Position numbers and translations under genes: made by a program. This document shows, in pieces, positions 52,144-61,517 of a stretch of 64,000 bases of DNA. Position 1 is the stretch's first letter. The number at the start of each line of letters is the position of its first letter. Source of the stretch: Lactarius indigo (Eukaryota; Basidiomycota; Agaricomycetes; Russulales; Russulaceae); assembly GCA_025766275.1 (NCBI GenBank), contig JAFKAC010000012.1, forward strand, positions 620,001 to 684,000. The letters are read 5' to 3'. The notes below the pieces were generated by a model. That model ran no database searches. It was not told the DNA's origin and saw only the letters and a list, made by a program, of their open reading frames with translations.

Positions 52144-55100
52144 TCATCTACTTGATTGCAGCTGTAGAACTTTAGCAAACTCAGGAGGCGGATTACTCCT
52201 GAGTAAAGCAGTAAACCTGGACTCTGCCTGAATAGCCATCGAGCACCACATTGCACTCTGTTTGGCTGCCCACGCAGCATGCCCTGACTGTGACTGGGGC
52301 TCAAGGAGCTCCTGCTTTGCTTGCCAAAATTGCTCTTGATGCCTAAAAAACCTGACAGCGGACTCCATCTCAACTTGAAGACACTGAAGTTCTTCTATCC
52401 ATCGCATCTTTTGAGCTTTTGCCCGAAGCCAATGTACTCGGTAGACTGTATAGAGCATTATATTGTTTGAGTGTGTGTGAACAGAGAGCTACGCACAGTC
52501 TTCCATCCATTCCCCAATGTCGGCATCTCTCTGAATGTCCATTGTCCAAAACCAGGGCAATGATTTATTCCGCTGGCCACATACATGAGGGGCAAATACA
52601 CTTGTCTTGACACTCAAGTCCTGGCACCTCAAGACTTTGTATTGATCAAGGAGAGAGGTGCTGGCTCCAAGGTTTACCATTGCCTGCCAGGCACGAATAT
52701 ACACCCGGGCATGATGCTGAACTGTTGACTCGGCAGCATGTACTTCTGCCCAAGCGCGTGTTTTGAGCCTTTGTGTATGTGCCGGACGAACATCCTGTCT
52801 GAACAGATAAGATTTGTGGCCTAGGGAGATGCGAATGTGATGTAGGGAATCGTTCAGTTGTCCCTCCCGTAGATGTATTTCTGCCTTCGCCAGGGCTTCG
52901 GCAGAATTTCCATCACACCAGTCACGTCCAAGATGTGAAGGAAGATGCAACGAGATATACTCTGCATCCACACTGCCATTGGTAGAGCAATTTCCTGGAA
53001 ACTCCATTTGATCATGTTCTTCGGCAGATGAAGTGCAATCCTCATCGTCTTCTCCTTCATCAGTGCCATCAAATTCTACACCAATATAGGTTTCTCTTCT
53101 TGGGGCATTGTCCCAGTAGTCATCTCCGCTGTTGTGGGGGTCTTGAAGAATGTTAGCTGCCTGCTTTTGGAATGTGTCAACTCTTTCTTGGAGTCGGGCA
53201 CGCTTCAAGGTAATATCCCTCTGTTGATCTGGTGTTGGATGGGATCCAATCTTCCTCACCAGTGCTTGAAGGGATAACCTATGTTTTTTGTGAAATCACG
53301 ATCAGATGTCTCACTGGAGAAGGTGCCGAGAATCCTACTGTGACTCCTGAATCTTCAATCCACTGCTAAGCCATACAGCATGTCCCTTATGGCTAGAGCC
53401 CTCAGTCTCCTTCTGTGTCAATTCAAGAAGTATCTCTGCACGCGATGGGACTGAAACCTGATGTCAGGCAAACATATCATAGAGTAATTGTACCCACATT
53501 GTTTCCTCTTGATGTCATAGATGTCCATGACTTTGACGTCATGACCTCGCTCCCTTTGTGCATACTCCTCTTCGGCGCTCCAAGCCTCAACACTCTCCGT
53601 ACTTGCCGATACATTTATGGACTCAAATGCTGCCGTGCTGATTGTGGCTCCTGAAAGTGCCTTTCGGTAGCGTCTAGACACAGCATTGACTACCCAACCC
53701 ACATAAGCACTGATGTGGTATCTGTAGGAGGGAACTTGCCTAGGTCCATAAGCTTCTTCCAATTTGAGTCATTCATATGGTCATCTATGACCTCCTTGCG
53801 ATGCGATGTTGACATCCCCCTCGTACTTCTGGAGATCTCATTGAGTGGAGCCCAAAGTGTTTCGATGGTCTTGCCATCTATTTGTCGGCCTCCTTTGATG
53901 AAGCTGGGCGAATACCTAGCTAGGCAGGTATCTTGATGCCCATGGATATGAAAAAGACCAATGCCCAACCTGAGCTCCAGGCCGTCAGGAAGTTTGAGAT
54001 AGTTGCTGCCGATAACCCTCTCCTTCATATGAACACTCCATTGACACATGACATCATAGCAGATGAGGGCGGCCTCTATCCCCTCCATATTGAAGTTTAG
54101 GGCCTTGAATATGGAATAGTCCATATTCTTCTGGCTTTTGGAGGGTTGATTTTCACTCATTGTATGCAGATAGATATAAGAACTCATGCTTCTCCCTTTT
54201 GAAAGTCAACAACAGAATCGGGCACAAAAGCCCCATGAATGCACGCAGTGGCACCAATTCCAGTCGATTCAAGGTGTCCGCCGTGCTTGTTTACATTATT
54301 TACTGCACGGTGGTCATGGCATGTCAATCTCTGCTCAAGTGTCAACCCTCCCCTGCCAAAATACCAGAGATAGTGCTTACCTGCCGCCTCTCAACTGCCG
54401 ATTTCAGGTGCAATTCATATGACTTTTGACTGACCATGAATCCTGTACCTTCAGAGAGTGGAATGTCATTCTCAGGATTCCTCATCTTCATGTGCTCTGC
54501 CTGGAAGTTCCCATCCATCATGAAGCCCTGCATGAAAAGGGTTTTGCTAAAGTAATATGTCGGCAGTTACTAGGTACCGAAGACTATTGACACACCTATT
54601 TTCAAACTCTCTCCAATCCTCGGGGAGGTTGATTCCAGGTTGTGCACACAAAGCACAGAATATAGCTGTTGATCCTGGCTTCTGTTCTTCATTCTCCCCA
54701 TACCTGAAACCGAATCTCTTCCGGGAAATGAGTACTCTCCACTGCCGGGAGACCCTCAGCAGCTCCCGATATCGGTCCTAAAGCTGCCGATTAGTCTGCT
54801 ATCAGCAGATGTGCTAAGTTCTCTTACCGGCACTGAATTTGGAAACTCATCATTTGTGAGTCTCCTTAGGCGACTGAAAAATTGGCTTGGAGTTGTCTTG
54901 CATTCAAGATTGTCCAAATGGAAGTCTTCTAGCACCCGGAAGGTAAATGCTGTCTTTGGGTTGCGAAATGTGGCTGGAAAGAGCCCTGCCATCATCAACT
55001 GCATGTCGTGCTTGGGAGCTTCAGGGCAGAAGCACCAGCTGATGCCAATCTCGTGGATTCCAGACCTATCAATGACAGTTATTATTTGATTTCCCTCTTT

Positions 55101-55887
55101 ATCATGACGCCCAGGTTTTGGACTGTCGAAGCCAAGGTCGGCAGCTGCATGATACTCTCTGTGGCTACCGACCTGGCAGTCTTCGTCGGCATCATAGCAC
55201 CTCTGTGACTGTATTTTTTGGAATGAGATTTAAAAAATAAAAGGGTTGGCAACACACACTTTGAATTGGGCACAAATCCCCAGAGTGCCCAAGACGCAAG
55301 CATATCCCAACCTCCCGCAACCACGACGGCATGAAGTATTTCCCTGTCCACTTCTGAACCCTGTGGAATGGAAGCCGGTTATGTGATTTTTGGCAGCACT
55401 CCTTGCAGAGCACCAGAGCAGGGAAGCAGTCGGTACATCTCCACTCAAATGGGGCAGACATGCAGCCCTGGCACATTGTCATAGCTGGGACACCCTCAGA
55501 GTTGAGGAGGCAACGCAAGTAGGGGCCAATCCTAGGAATAAATTCTTCCATGTATATGTGCTGGGACTGGGAGAACATGTAAAATACTATTGGAGAAGGG
55601 CATGGATGCAAACCCACTCTCGTCTGTTCAGGTATGAATGGCTCCTCTATCCAGATTGTCTCATCAACATCCATGGACGCAGGGTCGGTTTCATCCAATA
55701 TTGCCCCATGGTTGTCTATCTCCATTCTGCCAGCATCTTGTCTTGGTGTCGGCAGATTTGTTGAGGTGCCTACTTCTACCGGGATATTTCTGGTTCCTCG
55801 GGAGCCTTCTCGGGACACCCACTCAATCACCTTAGCCTTAGACTTTCTGTGGAGGAATTTGGATGCCTTCACACCCTTGCGTGCCAT
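52144..55887 (-). CDS. KDZ transposase with CxC2 cysteine cluster
   Basis: Ten exons fit: 55887-55260, 55200-54828, 54777-54596, 54546-54381, 54330-54190, 54130-53740, 53689-53498, 53450-53339, 53278-52497 and 52446-52144. They total 3,270 nt, exactly 1,090 codons, with introns of 47-60 nt. N-terminal CxC2-type cluster: CQGCMSAPFEWRCTDC, LCKECCQKSHNRLPFH. Then the KDZ fold: HEIGISWCFCPEAPKHDMQL, GFMMDGNFQAEH, CHDHRAVNN with TGIGATACIHG, NMDYSIFKALNF, CYDVMCQW, FHIHGHQDTCLARYSPSF, IETLWAPLNEISRSTRGMS, DDHMNDSNWKKL; C-terminal MRWIEELQCLQVEMESAV. It should cut and paste the element through an RNase H-like core. Two introns use GC donors (GCATGA, GCAAGT). No internal stop was found in this model, so it may be intact. 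Confidence 0.85.
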
Positions 55888-57149
55888 GGGAAACTAAGAA
55901 TGGATGTGTCGTGTGTTGCAGTATATGTCCCTGAAGAAGCAGTGCCTCCAATTAACCTGTTGGCAGCTTTGGCTGGCTGGGTATTGCGTCTGTGGATTTT
56001 GCGGTCCAGACTTGACCTGTGGTCACTCACGCTACTGTCGGTAGCTTAGATAAACCAGGTTTGGCAGCCAATCAAACCACTTTGTGCTGTTAAACTGGTC
56101 TGGACTGGACCTGTGGTCACTTACACTACTATCGGCAACTACTTAAACCACTTCAGGCTGTTCTCTCATGTAGCACATATTTTATCTATTATATATGACA
56201 TGAGATACCCTTTGATAGCATGTTGCTTCGTTCATCCTCAACTGTGAAGCACAAATTTGGGGTCAACAGTTCTGTTTATGCAAAAGTGTGCCTTCTCAAG
56301 GTACCTGGCAGCGGTGTCTGTCATTATTTTAGGGTTTCTACCATTTGGTTGATTGGTAGCTACCGAAAGTGTACTAGACCATATTACCATCTCGGCAGCC
56401 TCGGCAATATAACACAGAGATAACACAGATGCCGTCTGTCTTGACAAAAAACAAGATATTTCTCTTGTGATTGAGACAAGGCTCGATTGTATGGTCTCTA
56501 GGAGTGTGACATGAGTACGCCCCATTAAGATGGCAAACAGTTTGACTTGGCTGAGGGACAATTACCAGGAATTATCGCTCCAGAGACATTTACTGATCTA
56601 CCAAAAAACAATATAATGTTGTATCTGCAAAATATCGTACTAACAAATGAGCTACCGAAGCCATGGATCCGCCATGGGGGGTATGCCCAAATATGCTGAT
56701 GTAGTTTCCTAGCAGTGTAGAGCTCAGATCCTGCAGCGATAAGGATATCTGTTAAGGAGGAAGATCCAGAAACTACATCTTCCCTATATCATAGCATCAC
56801 CCAGGTCTGATGTTAGTAGCTAGCCAATGAATGAGATGTCATTGGTAATGCCCCAAATAGAGTGTTGTCTGGCAGCTCAGGAGAGGGAGCTGAGAGAGAT
56901 TTTTCATAGAGAGGGATTGTAATTTACTATGGATCACCATTTCTGTTCAAGACGTTTGGTGAGCTGCCACAAAAATAACAATATTTCTTTGTATTTGTGA
57001 AACCTTGCACTGACAGTGAGCTGCCGAAATCATAGATATACCATAATAGCCATGCCCTATTACACTGATTCCCATTGCTAGTGGTATCGAATTCTGGCCT
57101 TGCTAAGTCAAGAAAAGATATATAGGAGAAAGCTTTGACAGTCGCTATG
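55888..57149. other. KDZ-region non-coding DNA with short duplications
   Basis: No supported gene. Two imperfect direct repeats are visible: GACCTGTGGTCACT with ACTRTCGG context at about 56007-56041 and 56098-56151, and GAGCTRCCGAARCCAT-type segments near 56650 and 57015. It contains the transposase upstream region and the 3' side of the TET/JBP fragment. Confidence 0.4.
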
Positions 57150-57482
57150 TTACTGATAGTGGGCTATGTTCATCCAAGAATTCCCTGGAACCCCTGCCCA
57201 CTCATGTACTCTATCCCTCATGAAGTATGCGTAGCATACTCTTTCTCCTTCAAAATTGTGCACTTCATGCTCCAGCGTCCCCCCTAACAGGCCAACTACT
57301 GAACCAGGACCATACTCCAGCGAGAGTCCAATTCCCGGCAGCCTCAAATTGCAATTTCGGTAGCGCCCAACAGACGCCAGCAAATCATACCATTGTTTCC
57401 TGGAATTTCCGTCCCGATGTGGCGGCGTGAGGCGATTACAAATGACAGAGATGCCGTTGAAAACGGATGTCCATTGTGTCAC
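57150..57482 (-). pseudogene. TET/JBP-family 2-oxoglutarate/Fe(II) dioxygenase, C-terminal catalytic fragment
   Basis: 110 residues with the second half of the double-stranded beta-helix: ISVICNRLTPPHRDG, a long WYDLLASVGRYRNCNLRLPG segment, YGPGSVVGLLGGTLEHEV, and ERVCYAYFMRDRVHE. Iron ligands His22 and Asp24 (HRD) and His72 (EH), and Arg81 for 2-oxoglutarate, are all present. TET/JBP enzymes oxidise 5-methylcytosine or thymine in DNA; fungal members travel with KDZ elements. The N-terminal part is missing: only 69 nt separate the fragment from LTR-like DNA at 57552, so the gene looks truncated, or its upstream exons were displaced. The assignment rests on motif order and spacing, not on a database search. 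Confidence 0.75.
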
Positions 57483-57551
57483 GGACGCTCTATTTTTGCC
57501 CTATTTTTCCATATTTTTATGGATTTATTTGGTAAAGATACAAGTCTCCAA

Positions 57552-58147
57552 TGTTGCGTCAAACGTCCAAGTCCTTATCATTAGATATGATAAGATGGTT
57601 AGTCACGTGATGCCAACATGTGCACCCACAAGCACGTGACCCTGGGATAGTAACTTCCTTATCGAGTGTTACCTTTCTAGGTCACTTTCCTCATTAGTAA
57701 AGTAGTTTCTCATTGGACGATAAGCAGGGAACATTCTAGATAGTTCTAGACTACGTTGTCATAGGGTTGTGACTCATAAGATAAGGACACGTCATTGTTC
57801 TGTCAGCGTTAATGACTGTGCATCAGTCAGCACAATAGATAGCGCTATTATTAGACTCGACGCGTCAGCGTCTGACTCATTACTATTACCCATACCTTTA
57901 GTAATAAGGTTCCATAGTAATTCAAACTCAGCCGCAGCACAGTATATAGACCCTCATGTAGCGTCCTGAGTGGAACCAACTTGTCCTCTTGGTTCTCCAC
58001 TCAGCGTGCCACTGTGTGATCACCTTGCCTTTGACCTTGAATAAAGGTCTCACGTGTGCATATACTCCGCAGTGACTGTACGTTCGGCATGTGACTTGTC
58101 TCCGCGCTAGGCTTGGGTGTGATCCCAGTTCAGTTCGCTAACCTTCA
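57552..58147 (+). repeat. LTR-like sequence with TATA box and AATAAA
   Basis: TGTTGCGTC... to ...ACCTTCA, with TATATAG near 57942 and AATAAA near 58041. It looks like an LTR of another retrotransposon cut by the next LTR. No target duplication and no internal element sequence are visible, so the limits and nature are tentative. Confidence 0.35.
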
Positions 58148-58656
58148 TGTTACGGTACGGACTTGATGACTCATTACGCACGACTCATGACCGGTTATGA
58201 CTACGGTCCGGTATCAGCATTAGTCATGGACTCTTACAACGTATCAGTCAGCATAGTAGTTCGCATGTGATTGTGACTCATGTATGACTCATTCCTAGGA
58301 TAGCGGTACTAGGGTTCGAGCTAGTTACGCTATTGGTTACCTATTATTCCAGCGGCGCTTTAAAGCCCACGCGTATCTGTATAAGTAGTCGACTCGGAAG
58401 ACCAAGAGTCCCCATCTTGGTCTTCTTCAATCCACCACTTGACTCGTCTTTTGCTTGCCTTAGTCTCTAACTAAGTGTGCTTCCACTTGTATCCACCAAG
58501 GGATACTCTTCTTCATTTTATTGCTGCAGCGTGTGCCTGTAGAGCCCCTGTTCAGCTAAGTGTTGGGTTGACACGAGGTCCCCATTCACCTACCTCTGCT
58601 AAGTCGATTGCGCCTATCCCGAGTCCAAGTCGGACTAACGCTGGTGGAGCGTAACA
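58148..58656 (+). repeat. solo LTR of the Ty3-2 family
   Basis: 509 bp, TGTTACGGTACGG...GGAGCGTAACA, the plus-strand reading of the Ty3-2 LTR, with TATAAGTAG and ATCTTGGTCTT in the expected places. Flanks CTTCA and CCAGT do not match, so it may mark a recombination junction and not a simple insertion. Confidence 0.88.
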
Positions 58657-59590
58657 CCAGTCCTGTCTTACGGATGCCAGCTCTGGATGACTTCAAGGAA
58701 GAAGAGCCTCCTCAACAAAATCCAGGTAGTTATGAATGAAGGGGTGCGGGTCATTTCGGGATCCTTCCGCACCGCCCCGCGGGCACCCCTTCACGAGTTT
58801 TTACATATCTTGCCTGCCTGGCACTACATGGAGAAACTAACCGCTACTTCTGCCATCAGACTGTTCCATGTTCCCTGGACCTCACAGTTGATTGCCTGCT
58901 TGGGTGCCGACTGGGATCCACCGGTCCAGAACGGCCCACACTCCAGCAATGGAGGGGTGGTGTGTAACAGAGCACTGTACGTCTGGTCTGGAAGACGTAC
59001 CACTACAACCCAGTGCCCTACTGCCTTAGAGGCTCTCGGCGCACGTGTTGACCCTCTGTTAACTTCACACGTCGACGTCACGGCCATCGCCCCCTGGGAG
59101 GTTCACAACTGGGAGGCGCATGTGTCCTGTGAAGGGAAGACCCATCCCCATCGCTGGAATGCCCTGCTCAACAACCTTTATGCGTCAAGGGCAGAGGCAA
59201 GTATGGTACTAATTCAGGTGGCTGGCACTGTGAGCAATCGCAACCGGCCTGACAACCTCAATGTAGGCAGTGCAGCCATCTCGGTCTGGCAAGGAGAGGT
59301 GGAGCCATGTGTATGGACATGGATGCTCGGTTCAGGGGTGGAACAACATGACGTCCACCTCATCGGCATCTCCAAAGCCGCCAAGTTTATATCAGCTGAG
59401 TTGTCACGTGCGCCACCTTCTCATATTTACATATTTTCCAACGACGAAGCAGCCCTTCGGGGAATTACACATACACACTCCTTTACCCACCAGACTGATG
59501 TTTTACGTTTCCACTGAGCACTTACATCCTTCTACTCCACGCTGTACGGAGTGTCGTCCGTGTGAGTCCAGTGGCGGAGTGGATTCCGTG
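58657..59590 (+). pseudogene. LINE ORF2 3' fragment: RT C-terminal region and RNase H-like part
   Basis: Begins in mid-gene right after the LTR (PVLSYGCQLW), then LLNKIQVVMNEGVRVISGSF, RTAPRAPLHEFLHILPAWHY and further connection-region residues, followed by an RNase H-like segment (VGSAAISVWQ, IGISKAAKFISAELSRAPP, IYIFSNDEAALRGI). The frame stops at 59515; related sequence (ALTSFYSTLYGV) goes on to the Ty3-5 LTR. The RT catalytic part and endonuclease are absent. It may be the far end of the same LINE as ORF1 at 42.6-46.4 kb, separated by the KDZ region. Confidence 0.7.
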
Positions 59591-60818
59591 TGAAGGTGTT
59601 TGAAGAGGCGAGAGCTTGAGTTGTGATCGTTCAGCTCAAGCCAGAGTGCAAATAATTAAATGAAACTCCAGAACAAGGGGAGGAGTGAGTGGAGCGGCCT
59701 GAGCGACTGAGAGCGACATGAGGAACTGAAGGTGGCAGGCGATAGCTAGATGTCAAAGTCGATGAGTTGGATTTTTGAATGGATTTGAGAGCTACGTCTC
59801 GGTAGCAGAAAGGGAAGGCGAAAGTGGCGTGCGCAGAAGACGAAGCTAGGCGAATGGCTTGATGACGAAGGTGGGCATTCGGCGATGATGACAGGCGTTT
59901 TGGTGGAAGTCGAAGGGCGGACGTGTTGTGGCGTGATGGAGAGACTTAGCGGCAGACTGGTAAAAAGTAGAGGGGAAAGACAGTGATATTCCTGAGTCGG
60001 AGAGAACGTCTTAAATACATGTGGGCCAGTATACGACACGTTCTGAGACTAAGTCGAACGTATAGTGCAAGTAATGGTAGAGGGACAGAGGGGGAACAGA
60101 AGGGACAGTGAACGAGACGACGAACGGAAGGTGGCATAGGTACGAGCCAGCAAGGGAATATGGGCACAACCATGAGGAGAGCGCCCTTCAGAATCTAAGT
60201 AAAAGGAAGCGAGTATAGGAGACAACAGACAATAAGAAGATCGGAACACTATGATGCACGACAATGGGAATCCTTCTCTGACTCCAACGGCAGCGCAGAG
60301 GCTCGCATGATCTTCATCGGCGTCTTGTGGGTAGGAGAACTGACCAGGTGGATCGGTGAGAGACAAAGGGGCGGAGACATAGGTTAGTGGAGTGATGGAG
60401 AGAGGTTTGACAGGTTGAAAGAAAGCCTCTGCGATCGACGCAGAGGCAGCCGACAGGATGAAAGGAGGGCTCAGGCAGGGCGTCTGAGGCATGTCATCTG
60501 GTGGCATTTCACTGGTGTCTGGGGTCAGACAGGACAGCAGCGACTACGAGAGGCGAACGGGAAGGACGATGAGTGAGACAAGAAACGACGAGAATAGGGA
60601 CTAAGATGACGCGGCAAGACTTGGATTATGACTGGGTATTAGCGTATGAGAAGGGGAATGAGGGAATGATGAGAACGAGGCAGGAGGGAGTGGAGACCGA
60701 AAATGTGAACGGCGACGAGTTGACTCAAAATTGGGTGGCTGCAGTGGCTGAAGGATTCGGTAACTGAGTATGGCCAAAACTAGGCGATTTCGGGCCCAGA
60801 GCCCGAGGTATCCTTACA
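59591..60818 (-). repeat. Ty3-5 3' LTR
   Basis: About 1,228 bp. On the minus strand it reads TGTAAGGATACC...CACCTTCA. It follows the pol end by about 130 nt after a short GGGAGG purine run. Contains TATTTAAG near 60015. Its ends resemble the solo LTR at 40540-41718. The left limit was set from that similarity. Confidence 0.65.
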
Positions 60819-60945
60819 CCTCCCGGGGGGTCAAAATCTTGACCGTCCTTGGTCAAGCGTCTTCTTCAGTGTTTGTGGGGCTTGAGCTGAGTGAAAGGAG
60901 GTCCTCAGGGCTCAAGAGATCCTCAATTGGGATGAAGGCATTAGA

Positions 60946-61007
60946 TCAAGAGTGATAGGGAATGAGGCGAAAGGCGGCGTAGTGTAGTTTGGATACCGCA
61001 CCATTGA
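60946..61007 (-). pseudogene. Ty3-5 pol, last 20 codons
   Basis: NGAVSKLHYAAFRLIPYHS then TGA at 60946-60948. It joins in frame to CLAELN at 61518 once the solo LTR and one TTGA are removed. Confidence 0.75.
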
Positions 61008-61517
61008 TGTTACGCTCCACTGGCGTTAGTCTGACTTGGACTCGGAATACGCGTAATCGACTTTAGCGAATATAAGTGAATGGGGATCACATGTCAACCC
61101 AACACAAGCTGAACAGGGGCACTACGGGCACACGCTGCAGCTGAAGGATGAAGAAGGGTATCCCTTGGTGGATACAAGTGGAGACACACTTAGTCGAAAG
61201 ACTAAGGCAGACAAAAGACAAATCAAGTGGTGGATTGAAGAAGACCAAGATGGAGACTCTTGGTCTTCTAAGACGACTACTTATACAGATACACGCGGGC
61301 TTTGAAGCGCTGCTGGAATAGTAACTAACCAATAGCGTAACTAGCTCGAACCCTAGTACAGCTATCCTAGGAATGAGTCATACACGAGTCACAATCACAT
61401 GCAGACTACCATGCTGACTGATACGATGTAAGAGTCCATGACTAATACTGATACCAGACCGTAGTCATAACCGGTCATGAGTCGTGTGTAGTGAGTCATC
61501 AAGTCTGTACCGTAACA
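61008..61517 (-). repeat. solo LTR of the Ty3-2 family inside Ty3-5 pol
   Basis: 510 bp, TGTTACGCTCCAC...ACCGTAACA on the plus strand, target duplication TTGA (61004-61007 and 61518-61521 after GTTGA; 5 bp if one A/G change is allowed). Confidence 0.9.

Larger units (their letters stand above)
46870..57551 (-). mobile_element. KDZ (Kyakuja-Dileera-Zisupton) DNA transposon region with TET/JBP fragment and repeat arrays
   Basis: The limits are approximate; I could not find terminal inverted repeats or a target duplication. The unit holds a satellite (46990-48350), an accessory gene (48421-49807), a minisatellite (about 49915-50420), two small genes on opposite strands, the KDZ transposase (52144-55887) and a TET/JBP C-terminal domain (57150-57482). 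The 7-mer TCGGCAG or its complement occurs 25 times in 48.4-57.1 kb and binds the region into one compositional unit. Linkage of KDZ transposases with TET/JBP genes in basidiomycetes is known for the family; that these parts form a single element here is inference. Confidence 0.65.

Noticed and set aside
46870..57551. Terminal inverted repeats of the KDZ element
   Set aside because: I compared the sequence near 46,840-46,900 with that near 57,400-57,550 and saw only short resemblances (CCATTGTGT), not enough to call inverted termini.
58143..58661. Target duplication for the LTR at 58148-58656
   Set aside because: CTTCA and CCAGT do not match at 4 or 5 bp in any close register.
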